Assembly (NCBI GenBank): GCA_014607495.2
Contig: CP053157.1
Span: 9,052,001-9,116,000, forward strand
Direction: 5' to 3'
DNA: 64,000 nt
Source: Carposina sasakii
Lineage: Eukaryota; Arthropoda; Insecta; Lepidoptera; Carposinidae
Part shown: positions 35,188-45,133 of the stretch, piece after piece
How the letters are laid out: each line of letters begins with the position of its first letter
Numbering within the stretch: position 1 is the first letter of the stretch
The notes under the pieces: generated by a model
The model's database searches: none
What the model was told of the DNA's origin: nothing
What the model saw: only the letters and a program-made list of their open reading frames with translations
Translations under genes and position numbers: made by a program

Positions 35188-35500
35188 GAGCTGAAGCAAG
35201 TACAGTCACGTACACGAATAAATGTCTTCTAATGCCGTAGGAAGCGGGGTAGGTTTAATTAATAATTCTGTTACACCGTTATTTTTCAGATATGACTTTA
35301 TGTTCAATCTTGTGACTTACAACTGTATTTCTAACGCGTATACGTAAAAATATATTTAAAATTATCTACTTACATACATATCATATTATCATATCGTATT
35401 AAATGAAGTCGGTGAAAAAGTCATCCCAACGACTATCCGTATTAGAACCCAGTATTCATACTTAGAAAGTACCTACCATCATCTTTGTATTATCTTCGCA

Positions 35501-35562
35501 ATTCTACAAGCTGTTTTAGTTTTATCTTCGACTGTACATAAAACTAAAACAGCTTGCAGAAT
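35501..35562. repeat. 25-bp-arm hairpin
   Basis: 35501-35525 and 35538-35562 are reverse complements with one mismatch and a 12-nt loop. Non-coding; function unknown. Confidence 0.7.
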
Positions 35563-35743
35563 GTAATATGAAACTCTCGCCTTTGTGAGTTGTTATGACG
35601 CGGGCAGGATATTGTGAAATCGTAAAACGATATCTAAGCAAGTTAACTAAATCGTATGGCTTTGCTTGTTGATGGTTACTACTTTATCGTATTATAGTAT
35701 GAAACAAGAGCATCATCCTACAAATCTACCTAAGATACATATA

Positions 35744-36042
35744 ATGAAATTGTAACGGATCGATTTATGTACATGGAAAATATATTAAAAACATTATAAT
35801 GGGTGGTCCTTATTCACGTAAGAGAACCTAAAACAATGTTTTTCCATTTTGTCTGTATATCTGTATGACCGCATGTCCGTATGTCTTCATATCTGTATGT
35901 ATGTATGTATGTTTGTGCGCGCTAGTCTCTTTCAATGCAGTTTTCAGGAAAATATAGTGACAGGTCCTACACATACCTACACATACAGAAAACATAATAA
36001 AACGAATGAGCGCACGCGGACAGAGTCACGGGTGTTCACTAT
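35744..36042 (+). repeat. CGCGGACGGAGTCGCGGGCG-family repeat nested in the Polinton
   Basis: Starts AATGAAATTGTAACGGATC like the copy at 62476, and includes GCAGTTTTCAGGAAAATATAG and the CACGCGGACAGAGTCACGGG end. The 76-codon ORF at 35849-36079 is repeat-derived. Confidence 0.7.
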
Positions 36043-36166
36043 AATTATTATAAACGCGAAAGTTTGTAAGTATGGATAGATGTTTGTTACTATTTCATAT
36101 AAAACCTACTGAATGGATTTTAGTGAATACATAGGTAGATAGGTACATAAAGATCATACCCATTAT

Positions 36167-36390
36167 TCCTAAGGAGGTTGGGCAGAGGTATGCAAATTAC
36201 ACACCCACTTTTCATCAGTTACCCTATTAAGCCCTACGTGGTAAGTGGTGAGCCTACCACCGCTTTTCGAGCACCAATATGACAATCTAGCGACCAGTAA
36301 CGAATCCAAGGAAATATTTTCGTGCAAAATAGGTATTATAAGCTATTTAGCGTCAGAGCCTCGTTCGTTAAATAGCAAGTGAGGTTGACT
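36167..36390 (+). repeat. Interspersed repeat shared with 11500-11690
   Basis: Shares GAGGTTGGGCAGAGGTATGC, ACACCCACTTTTCATCAGTT and TTTAGCGTCAGAGCC in order. Another secondary insertion in the Polinton left arm. Confidence 0.6.
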
Positions 36391-36799
36391 TAGGGTCCCA
36401 AAGTATGAGTCGAAGCCACTTACAACCCTTTTTAATGAAACTTTACATTAATATAGCGTATACATCGGAATAATACATGATGAACTATGAACGCCTGCGC
36501 TAAGTTAATAGCAATTCATCTAACATCCCGGTTATTGTTACTTTTTGGCTGGCGCTCTTTCTCATTTAGTTGTTTGTGCACTGTCATTGCATTATCTAAA
36601 CAATAGTTATCCTAAGGATAGCGAGAGTGATAATAGATAGTTATGTATACCTTTGTTATCTATTTTTGTTAGTGGTGGCGATGCTATTAGTCTCCTCTGT
36701 TATCTAGAGCTCATAACTTGATAAACATAATGGATATTAAATAAGTATAACATTTTCTTATGGGAGATGATTCTAATGTCGTGAAGATCTATTTATCTT

Positions 36800-36982
36800 T
36801 GTGATGATGATGATGACTAACCTCGTCTGCTTTGCAAAGGGTAGAATCATTTTGCTATTTAGATATTCAAGTTGTTTGCTCTTTGCATTCGCGACAATTT
36901 CACAAAAAGCACTCCGTGGGAATTGAACCCATAACCTCCGGGTAGAAAGTTAAACTCTTACTACTAGACCACAGAGACTGTA
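36800..36982 (-). mobile_element. tRNA-derived SINE nested in the Polinton
   Basis: On the minus strand the head reads GTCTCTGTGGTCTAGTAGT (A-box region) with a B box GGTTCAATTCC near 36920. It ends in a short ATC-type repeat near 36805. It is a different family from the GACGGCCGATTGG SINEs. Confidence 0.7.
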
Positions 36983-37502
36983 AAGTATTGTATAAAATTT
37001 AGGTTTCAAACCATTTAATTCACTTAGGTTCGATTAATATTTACTTACGGATCTCTAAAACACGTGCGCTCGCGTCAGCAATATTGGTAATGCAAAGGTT
37101 TCGATTGATATTAAAATGAATTATGATTTGTATTATTTGTAATGACATATGACTTTTCTACCTTAAACACCAATATTACAATAAATTGGAACACTTTTTA
37201 AATTTTTCATCATTCTTCGGATTAATTTTGAATCCTCGAGTTCACTCGTCGAAAAAGTGGTACATACTTACTTATCTGCTGAGTCTAGCAAGAACCTAAA
37301 AATGTACGTAAGTATTTTTTATTAATTATTATTATTTTATTATTATTTATATATACTTCAACATATAGGTACTAATAATATAACTTTTTATGTTTTTATA
37401 AGTACTATTTTTATTCATCTTTTAATTTTCACACAGTTCACTCCCGTTATCGATCGATGTACTTATAGTAACTATCTCCTAACATGTTTTATTGTCTTAT
37501 AG
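36983..37502. other. Non-coding stretch before the first + gene
   Basis: No clear ORF. The missing 5' exon of the gene at 37503 should lie here or further left. The donor-like sequence ATGTAC|GTAAGT at about 37302-37313 does not join in frame with 37503. Confidence 0.4.
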
Positions 37503-38226
37503 GTCTGACTCCGAGTGTGAACATGAGGTGGTAGCAGCTGTTCAGCCTAAGAAAAAGACTTCAAGCAAGCGCAAGAATTCAACGGAACCGAGTTCAAGGT
37601 AAATAACATTTTGTTATCTAAACGCGGTGTCGGTTCAATTCTTAAGACAAACCTACTATAGTGATAAATAACTATGTTTATTTCAAAGATATTTTAATTC
37701 ATGCTTCATAAGTCACGATAAACCCTTGGGTTCGATTACCCGGTACGGCTATTATAGGGTTTCAAAACACAGATGTCTCTGTTTATTTTTAAGTTATAAT
37801 GTTTATATTTGTAACGTACATGTTAGTAAACTTTTCTGTTTTTCTTATAGTAACCCAAAAAAGACGACAGTGCCGTCTAGAGGGAACGAGGACATCTTCG
37901 GGTTGGAGGCGGGGACGTCATTGACGACTACATCCTCGAAGGAGGAGTTGACGTGCTCGCTGGTCAGCCTCGTCGCAAACGGGAAGGTGCGACGTACATC
38001 GTCGGTCACAGGAACACATTACGTGGAAATCAAGGTGTACGATACCGCTGATGCAGCCTCCCTTCGTCCGACGGACCGCTGGAAAAAAGCGTTGATCGCG
38101 CTAAAGGTGCAGCTGAACAAAGACTCTCCGCAGTGGCGTAAGCTGCAATCGTTTATGCACGTCACGCACGAACTTTTTAATGATTCGGAGCCCATTTTTT
38201 ATAGTTCTAACATTAATTTTAAGTAG
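37503..38226 (+). CDS. Spliced small Polinton gene of unknown function (3' exons)
   Basis: Two exons are supported: 37503-37600, after the acceptor TGTCTTATAG and before the donor GTAAATAA, and 37851-38226, after the acceptor TTTTTCTTATAG. Joined, they keep one frame across a split Ser codon, giving about 157 residues: a Lys/Ser-rich nuclear-signal-like stretch (PKKKTSSKRK), then a globular-looking domain of about 110 residues, ending NFK. Exon 37503 starts mid-codon, so at least one 5' exon is missing. The final exon is clearly richer in G+C than PolB, which may mean different ancestry. I do not recognise the family. A replication role, such as a terminal protein next to PolB, is only a guess. 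Confidence 0.55.
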
Positions 38227-38345
38227 GTTATATTTTAAATATATTTAATCTTTTACTTTAAAATAAATTCCTAATTTTTAAATGATATACTTAGTTTACT
38301 TTTTAAAAATATATAGATAACTTTGATAAGATAATATTTGCTTTT

Positions 38346-38353
38346 TATAAATA
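38346..38353 (+). promoter_or_regulatory. TATA-like box before PolB
   Basis: TATAAATA with 32 nt to the PolB ATG at 38386. Transcription starting 25-30 nt downstream would leave a leader of only a few bases. Similar spacing is seen before the penton and PLA2-like genes. Confidence 0.5.
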
Positions 38354-38385
38354 CTCAACCCGCACGTTAAATTTAATATTTAAAC

Positions 38386-41300
38386 ATGCCTTTCTGCACT
38401 GTATGCAATATAAGTATTGAGCGCAGTCATTGGGTTGGTCATCTACGCAGTACTGAACATAAAAATCAGAATGTTGTACCATTTTGCGAAGGAGTTGAGA
38501 TCATAAACTCTGCTTTCCGCAACCGTATATCCACATATAGAATTGCCGCTACAGAGCAGTTGCAGCAATATTCTCTTACCAATTTTTTTGATAGCATTCA
38601 TAAAAAAATTAAACATGTAATCGATTTATCTTTAAAAGAACATGTTTGTCTTAAAGTTAATTTTGAATTTTTCGCTTTATTCGCATTAGTTAAAAATGAT
38701 TCAAGTGAGATGAAATCTTTTAATACAAAAAACTTTATTTTGTACCGGAATTACGACTTTGATTCAATCATGTATGAGGCTAAGAACATTATTTCGAAAA
38801 AAATTGAAGAGTTTCAAGACCGTGATAGCGGTTGGACATTACTGAACAATTCTCATCTAGAAATAAATGTGAACAAGTATCAACCTTTAAGTGGTTCCAA
38901 ATACATTGTATTACCAGCTCCAATCAAAAACAAAAACGCTTGTGTCAACATTTGCAACAAGGACGATTATTGTTTTTTGTGGTCGGTTACTGCAGCTCTC
39001 TATCCAGCTCAAGCTCACCCTGAGAGAGTTACGTCATATCCTGATTTTAGAGACGTGTTAAACGTGCAAAACTTGACATTCCCACTGACTTTCTCAGCCA
39101 TTGCCCAGTTTGAAGAGAATAATCCTGAAATTTCTATATTTATATACGGTTTAAAAAACAATAAGATTGTTATAGGACCTCTGTACAAATCAAAGTATTT
39201 AAATAGGAAGGTCATTCATTTGTTGTATTTAGAAAAAGGTGACCTGTCTCATTATTGTTTAATAAAAGATTTATCACGACTTGTTAGGAGTCAAATAACA
39301 AAACACCATAGCAAACTTTATTTATGTGATACTTGTCTATTATTTTTTAATACGCCTGAACAAAAGAGCTCTCACAGTTGTGGAGGTATTGTTACTAGCT
39401 TACCACCAAAGGGTTCAGTTATAAAGTTTGAAAATTATATTAAAAAGCAACTTCTACCATTTGTTATATATGCCGATTTTGAAACAATGCTGGAACGATT
39501 CGATTCTTGCGAACCTGACCCAAGTAAAGCAAGCACAGTTCAGAAACAGCGTCATGTGCCCGTAGCGTTCGCGTACTATCTGGTTTGTGCATTAGATAAC
39601 AGTCGTAATCATTTCGTCTCCTATCGCGGTCCGGATTGTGTTAAAAAATTTGTAAAATCTATTTATGAAGACGCAAAAAGAGTTTATGAGATTTTAAATA
39701 TTGAGACTCCAATGATATTTACAGATGATGACTTATACGATTTTAAAAATGCTGAAACATGCCACATTTGTGATCACTTTTTATTAGGTGATAGAGTCCG
39801 AGACCATTGCCATGTAACTGGTAAATATCGTGGTGCAGCTCACCAGTACTGTAATCTACAGTTCAAGCTTCCGAAATATATGGTGGTATTTTTTCATAAC
39901 TTATCTGGTTATGATAGCCACCTTTTCATAAAAGAGCTGGGAGAAGCTCCTGGTGCAATTAAAATTATACCGAAAACAAAAGAAAAATATATTGCCATCA
40001 CTAAATACATTCCGATTTCAAAGAAAAAAACCTTTCAAGTTCGGTTTGTAGATTCTTTTCAATTTTTAGGTACAAGTTTAGAGAAACTAGCTAGTACATT
40101 GGAAAAGCATCAATTTATTCAATTAAAGTCACACTATCCTAGTGAAAAGCAGCATAGTCTACTTATGAGAAAAGGCGTGTACCCATATGACTATATGTCA
40201 CAATGGGATCGTTACGAAGAAACGTCACTGCCCACAAAGGAACATTTTTACAACTCCTTATCTGATGAATTGATTACGGATGAGGATTACATGCACGCTG
40301 TATCTGTTTGGTCAGAGTTCAATATTCAAAATATGGGTGCTTATACAGATTTATATCTTAAAACAGATGTATTGCTGTTAACCGATATTTTTGAAAGTTT
40401 TAGACAAACATGCAAACGGTACTATAACCTTGATCCGGCATTTTATTTTACAGCACCGAGTCTCTCATTTGACGCTATGCTTTTGAAAACTGGTGTTCAG
40501 TTGGAATTGATAAGTGATATAGAAATTTATAGAATGATACAAAAAGGTATCAGAGGAGGAGTTTGTATGTGCGCGAAACGTTACGCTAAAGCCAATAATA
40601 AATACTTAGAGAACTATGATTCCTCTAAACCAAGCTCATTTATCGTTTATTTGGATTGTAATAATTTATATGGATACAGTATGTGTCAATATTTGCCGCA
40701 ATCAAATTTCAGATTTTGCAGCCAAAATGAATTAGATTATTTGAAATTGCATATCAATGATATTAGTGACTCAGCAACATTAGGCTATATTCTCGAAGTA
40801 GATTTAATTTATCCTGACAGATTACATAGTGATCACAATGATTTACCATTTTGCCCTGAAAAATTTTCACCTCCTGGAGGTAAAAATAAAAAACTTATTC
40901 CAAACTTGTACGATAAATATCATTATGTAATTCATTACGTACATTTAAAAAAATGTTTACAACACGGCTTGGTGCTGAGAAAAATACACCGAGCCATCAT
41001 TTTTAATCAAGGCTGTTTTTTGAAACAATATATCGATCTTAACACCCATTTGCGTCAACAAGCAAAGTCGACATTTGAGCAAGATTTTTTCAAGTTATTG
41101 AACAATAGCATTTTTGGCAAAACATTAGAGGATAATGAAAAACGGGTTGACGTAAAGTTAGTGAATCAATGGAGTGACATATTTAATAAAACGAAAAAGT
41201 TAACTGGTGCAGAAAAATGTATATCGAGAGCTAATTTTCACAGTACTGCTGTATTCTCGGAAAATTTAGTAGCAATACAAATGACCCCCACTCACGTAAT

Positions 41301-41901
41301 CCTTAATAAACCTATACATATTGGGTTTGCTGTTTTAGAATTGTCCAAAAGTCATATGTACGATTTTCACTATTCTATTATGAAGCCATTCTATGCCGAT
41401 CGTATAGAAATGTGCTATACTGATACTGACAGTTTCGTTTATGATGTTAAGACTAACGACTTTTACAAAGACCTTAAACGGAATTTTATGCAGTATTTCG
41501 ACACTAGTAACTATGAATGTAGCAATGGTTATAATCTACCTATTATAAATAAAAAAGTCCCAGGTTTATTCAAGGATGAAATGGGTGGAAAAATTATTAA
41601 AGAGTTTGTTGGACTGCGTTCAAAGCTGTATTGTGTTAAAACGATAAACAAAACTATTAAAAAAGCTAAAGGTACTAAAAAGTGTGTAATAAAACAATTA
41701 AGTATGTCAGACTATAAAAGGGTTTTGCAGGATTGTAATATCATCCGCAAAAAAAATATCCTGTTTAGATCGATCAAACATGAAATATTCACACAAAGTG
41801 TAAATAAAATTGCGCTCTCTAGTAATGATGATAAAAGAGTAATATCCTCAGATAAAATAACTACAGTTGCATGGGGAAGTGTAAATATACTTAAATGTTA
41901 A
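38386..41901 (+). CDS. polB: Protein-primed family B DNA polymerase
   Basis: 1,171 residues and intact; it replicates the element from its ends. Exonuclease motifs: D364/E366 (ADFET), the HNLSGYD block ending at D510, and the YLKTD block with D661. Polymerase motifs: A with D757 (DCNNLYG), B at 903-911 (KLLNNSIFG), C with TDTDS at 1012-1016, and a downstream SKLY (1079-1082). N-terminal extras are a C2H2-like finger (C4, C7, H19, H25), a CFLW block (C196) and a second Cys pair (C314, C317). An inserted Cys/His module (C459, C462, H474, H476, C489) resembles an HNH/endonuclease VII zinc site. It is the only large + strand gene of the element; AATAAA lies near 42024. Confidence 0.95.
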   Translation: MPFCTVCNISIERSHWVGHLRSTEHKNQNVVPFCEGVEIINSAFRNRISTYRIAATEQLQQYSLTNFFDSIHKKIKHVIDLSLKEHVCLKVNFEFFALFALVKNDSSEMKSFNTKNFILYRNYDFDSIMYEAKNIISKKIEEFQDRDSGWTLLNNSHLEINVNKYQPLSGSKYIVLPAPIKNKNACVNICNKDDYCFLWSVTAALYPAQAHPERVTSYPDFRDVLNVQNLTFPLTFSAIAQFEENNPEISIFIYGLKNNKIVIGPLYKSKYLNRKVIHLLYLEKGDLSHYCLIKDLSRLVRSQITKHHSKLYLCDTCLLFFNTPEQKSSHSCGGIVTSLPPKGSVIKFENYIKKQLLPFVIYADFETMLERFDSCEPDPSKASTVQKQRHVPVAFAYYLVCALDNSRNHFVSYRGPDCVKKFVKSIYEDAKRVYEILNIETPMIFTDDDLYDFKNAETCHICDHFLLGDRVRDHCHVTGKYRGAAHQYCNLQFKLPKYMVVFFHNLSGYDSHLFIKELGEAPGAIKIIPKTKEKYIAITKYIPISKKKTFQVRFVDSFQFLGTSLEKLASTLEKHQFIQLKSHYPSEKQHSLLMRKGVYPYDYMSQWDRYEETSLPTKEHFYNSLSDELITDEDYMHAVSVWSEFNIQNMGAYTDLYLKTDVLLLTDIFESFRQTCKRYYNLDPAFYFTAPSLSFDAMLLKTGVQLELISDIEIYRMIQKGIRGGVCMCAKRYAKANNKYLENYDSSKPSSFIVYLDCNNLYGYSMCQYLPQSNFRFCSQNELDYLKLHINDISDSATLGYILEVDLIYPDRLHSDHNDLPFCPEKFSPPGGKNKKLIPNLYDKYHYVIHYVHLKKCLQHGLVLRKIHRAIIFNQGCFLKQYIDLNTHLRQQAKSTFEQDFFKLLNNSIFGKTLEDNEKRVDVKLVNQWSDIFNKTKKLTGAEKCISRANFHSTAVFSENLVAIQMTPTHVILNKPIHIGFAVLELSKSHMYDFHYSIMKPFYADRIEMCYTDTDSFVYDVKTNDFYKDLKRNFMQYFDTSNYECSNGYNLPIINKKVPGLFKDEMGGKIIKEFVGLRSKLYCVKTINKTIKKAKGTKKCVIKQLSMSDYKRVLQDCNIIRKKNILFRSIKHEIFTQSVNKIALSSNDDKRVISSDKITTVAWGSVNILKC

Positions 41902-42410
41902 ATTTGATGGGATGAGTATTACTTATAGTATCTAGTAATGTAGTTAGCTATAATATACTATGTAATATAGATATAAGTGCCTACTTATAATTTGTAGTAT
42001 ATTTTAAGGTTTTATTTTAGTTAAATAAATTAACATAATATTATAAATTGTTTCCTTTTTATTCCCATATCAAAAATATCTTTACACCAGGTCACGTGAG
42101 GTTGTATTTCTACTTGTTTTAACATGTCTGATACCGAGCAATGACCTACGATGCATGCTGTAAGTAAACTATACCTAACAACAGCGTACAAATCTATGTA
42201 TCGGAAAATGAAACCTAAAGCTAATGAATTATAATTTATGTTCAGTCAACACTTTGCTCGAACTAAACGCTGACACCTATCGGTAAAACATAGGTACAGG
42301 AGCTATGGTGATAAATTTTTTAATATCATTACTTATTTGATTGACATCGCGTTCGCTCACGCATACCTAAGGTAATCCTGACATCTCTTTGATATTGAAA
42401 AATAGCTAAA
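41902..42410. other. PolB 3' flank
   Basis: AT-rich, with an AATAAA polyadenylation signal near 42024. No ORF. Confidence 0.5.
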
Positions 42411-42865
42411 ATGGTATGTACCTAGTAATTATGTTTTGATTAAAATTAATTTGTGTATAATATATTTTAATATTACTCACCTACTTATTTATTATATTTT
42501 TGTTTCAGGAAAATCTTAATGGGAATTTAAGTAATACCTTTTACTGGCCTCTTACCCCACCTACAAGTCCACAACCCCGCCGCCGACGTTCACCTACACC
42601 TCATCCCACGCTGCCGGTATTACGAGCGAAAAGGAATAAGAAGTCGGTTGAGAAAAACATCTCGTCCTATGTTATTAGCAAGCCGCCGCCGCCGCATTCG
42701 GGATTGCGACTCATTAAAGTAGAAGTGTTTGATTTATGTGAAAACAGTGATAGTGCGTCAATTAGTGCTCAATACGTGCAATTAGACGCGGTAGATGAAA
42801 TTATGGATTTAGCAGAAAATTTAGTGAAAAAAATATCTAGAAATATTTTAAACAAACATATTTGA
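42411..42865 (+). CDS. Spliced small Polinton protein, one-codon first coding exon
   Basis: The frame at 42509 follows a strong acceptor (TATTTTTGTTTCAG) and has no suitable ATG of its own. An ATG at 42411-42413 is immediately followed by a consensus donor, GTATGT. Removing 42414-42508 (95 nt) joins ATG to the frame and gives 119 residues. The N half is rich in Pro, Arg and Ser (TPPTSPQPRRRR, KPPPPH) and likely disordered and basic; the C half is acidic, then amphipathic. No family recognised. It lies downstream of PolB on the same strand and converges with the capsid block. Nuclear or DNA-binding action is a guess from the basic stretch. Confidence 0.6.
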
Positions 42866-43287
42866 GATAATTATTTTTTAAATATCATATCTTTTATGTA
42901 CTTAACTATTAAGTACTGTTCAAGTACCTGCCTATATTAGAGATGAAGGATTGTGAATGTGATGCTAATCAAATAAATAATCGTTGCTTTAAAGTTTTCT
43001 TTTATTCAAAAACCCGTAATTACATAAATCTTCAAGCAAACATAGAACGTAATTAACGTGCGATCGGTGTTAGCGTTTAATTCATACCGTTCATAACGCT
43101 AGGTCAGAGTGTTGCGTACTCGCTCTGTTTGATAGGACAGGTATAGCCTGGTTCAGCACAAAACAACGCGGCTGGAACGCTTTAACGCGCTAACCTAACG
43201 TATGTTAATTACGTCTTATGTTTGCTGAGGGCTTAAATCAAACACATAGGTATAACTCATTTATATATTATATGTATTTTTCATTAC
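42866..43287. other. Convergent intergenic region
   Basis: Separates + and - transcription. AATAAA-like signals: + at about 42974, and - (as TTTATT) near 42999. No ORF. Confidence 0.5.
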
Positions 43288-43782
43288 TTAATCTAATTCA
43301 ACAACATTTTTATTTTCGATATACCATTTTTTAATACTTAGTACATTTTTTAAAGCACAGTGCTTTGTGTGGAAAATACAGTTAAAATTATAATCTTTAC
43401 AATATTGGTTACATAATTGTAATAAATTACTACACCCCTTTTCTCCAACATCTTGTGGATTACAATTTGGTGTCAATTCCGTCAACCACTTTATTTTTTC
43501 CCCACCTTTCATTAAAACTGTTTTATGCTGTAAGTATGGTGAGATAATACGTTTAAATTCTCTATAATCGATGTGTCCCTCACTCCAATAAATGCCACGA
43601 TTTCTTTCTAACCATTTCACTTGCTTTTTTTCTTGTGCAGATAAGTAGTTAAACGAATATGGTGGTTTAATTAAAAATGTCTGTGTATAACACTGAGTAG
43701 CTATCGCCATCTCTTTGATAATAAATGTATTGCTTAAATCTTTAAATCCTTGGATATCCACTATTATTATATCAGGATTCAT
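43288..43782 (-). CDS. Conserved Polinton protein, possibly RNase H/exonuclease-like fold
   Basis: 164 residues. It opens with a DIQGF strand-like motif (D8) and a KEMAI block, followed by a KPPYSF block, WLERN, a KGGEKIKWL block and a Cys-rich C-terminal third ending in CALKN. I recall similar proteins in many invertebrate genomes beside Polinton genes, with an Asp/Glu layout reminiscent of 3'-5' exonucleases; activity is not established. It is last in the chain penton - 47-codon ORF - capsid - this gene, and its ATG overlaps the capsid stop by 4 bp (ATGA, 43779-43782), suggesting coupled translation. Confidence 0.7.
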   Translation of the reverse strand: MNPDIIIVDIQGFKDLSNTFIIKEMAIATQCYTQTFLIKPPYSFNYLSAQEKKQVKWLERNRGIYWSEGHIDYREFKRIISPYLQHKTVLMKGGEKIKWLTELTPNCNPQDVGEKGCSNLLQLCNQYCKDYNFNCIFHTKHCALKNVLSIKKWYIENKNVVELD

Positions 43783-44993
43783 GATATTTTCTTGACTAGA
43801 CCGCTCAATGGTTTATACTCGACTATACAATCGTTAAGGATAAGACAGTAAGCTGAAGTATTATCAGGTAAATCAGTATCACTCTCTATTTCCACTCTTA
43901 CGTCCACTACAGCTCCCGTCTTCAAGTTATCTACTTGTCTAGAACAGTCGATAACAAACAATGGTGCAATATCCTTAAATTGTTTGAGGTTAAGTAAGGG
44001 TTCCATGCGACGTCCGAAATAAGACTGTTGAAATTTAATATATTGCTCGTATAATAAACCGATATTATCTTTAGAAAAACTTATATTAAGGTTTTCGTAT
44101 GGAAAATAAGTCGAATTAAGATAAACCTTTACCTCCCGTAAATTACAATGATCAAAACGAGACATATCTGCGCTCGCATTATTTTTCCTGTTAGTTTGCA
44201 GACCTATTATCACATATCTAGGTTTTTCGATTTGAGTTGAAGTTTTGAGAGACCATGTATGTTTACTAGTTTTTGGTAATAAAGGATATTCATATAGATC
44301 CCAATTTCTGTACACTAATTGTATCGATCTGTCTTTGTCTAAAACTTTTAACAAAGTAAGTTTTTCTCTATCAGATACTTTTACATGTGGAACACGCCAG
44401 ATAATTTTGGTGATTTCGATATCGTCTAATACTTCACCTGTGTTCAGTTTCACAGCATTCAAGTTAGTATTACTTCTCAACAAGATTAATTCATGTTTAC
44501 AGTTTATTATAACTTTTTGGTAATCTTCAGCGAATCCCAGAATATAAGAGAGTGGTATAGAAGCAGAAAAATAACCAGAATTTACATTTTTCGTACCATC
44601 AATATCCCAGCCCCAAGCTTTAGACATTCTCGACTCGTTTTCATTCATAGAAAGTAATGATTTCATGGTAGTAGTGATACCTGCATTTTTTATCTTATCA
44701 ATTTCTATACCATTTAGCTCATATCGAATTTCTTGAAAGAAGTAGAGCAAAGGATTATTTGTAAAATGAACACTCGAAGCTGCGTCTTTGCTATCTTTTT
44801 TGTTTACGATAACTTTACCTTCCAAATATAATGTACTCGCTGATGGTAATATGTATAAATCTTGTTGATTAATCGGTATGCGAATCTCATCGTTCCTGTT
44901 GAAACTAGTTATATATGGTTTGTAAGAATGAAATTCTATGCTGTCCACTGTATTATCATAGGTCGGAGTTGACAATATGTCTAACATGTTCAT
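43779..44993 (-). CDS. Putative major capsid protein (double jelly-roll type)
   Basis: 404 residues from ATG 44993. The sequence is rich in predicted beta strands throughout, as expected of jelly-roll folds, and I recognise C-terminal blocks (RFDHCNLREVKVYLNS, PLFVIDCSRQ, AYCLILND) as those of an abundant invertebrate Polinton family. The size is close to compact double jelly-roll capsid proteins and below many Polinton capsid proteins. The position next to the penton-like gene fits. Both ends overlap neighbours by ATGA. The exact fold cannot be proved from reading alone; another structural role is possible. Confidence 0.7.
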   Translation of the reverse strand: MNMLDILSTPTYDNTVDSIEFHSYKPYITSFNRNDEIRIPINQQDLYILPSASTLYLEGKVIVNKKDSKDAASSVHFTNNPLLYFFQEIRYELNGIEIDKIKNAGITTTMKSLLSMNENESRMSKAWGWDIDGTKNVNSGYFSASIPLSYILGFAEDYQKVIINCKHELILLRSNTNLNAVKLNTGEVLDDIEITKIIWRVPHVKVSDREKLTLLKVLDKDRSIQLVYRNWDLYEYPLLPKTSKHTWSLKTSTQIEKPRYVIIGLQTNRKNNASADMSRFDHCNLREVKVYLNSTYFPYENLNISFSKDNIGLLYEQYIKFQQSYFGRRMEPLLNLKQFKDIAPLFVIDCSRQVDNLKTGAVVDVRVEIESDTDLPDNTSAYCLILNDCIVEYKPLSGLVKKIS

Positions 44994-45133
44994 TTTATCA
45001 ATCCGATTTGTTTAAGAAAGTTTATATTTTCTTGAGTAAGTTTACTTTTAGGTTTAGATGTTCCTTTTGAGATAGCTTGATGTGAACTGATCTTTTTACT
45101 TTTAGAACTTACATATTTATTATAGACTATCAT
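44990..45133 (-). CDS. 47-residue basic protein joined by ATGA overlaps on both sides
   Basis: Below common ORF cutoffs. ATG at 45131-45133 overlaps the penton stop (ATGA at 45130-45133), and its TGA at 44990-44992 overlaps the capsid ATG (ATGA at 44990-44993). The protein is Lys/Ser-rich, with a C-terminal amphipathic segment, LTQENINFLKQIGLIK. The perfect fit between two genes argues that it is real. It could be a small virion or scaffold protein, or the reading frame may serve mainly as a translational link. Family not firmly recognised. Confidence 0.75.
   Translation of the reverse strand: MIVYNKYVSSKSKKISSHQAISKGTSKPKSKLTQENINFLKQIGLIK

Noticed and set aside
37302..37313. ATGTAC|GTAAGT as first exon of the gene at 37503
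   Set aside because: A good donor, but joining it to 37503 produces an immediate stop, so it was not used.
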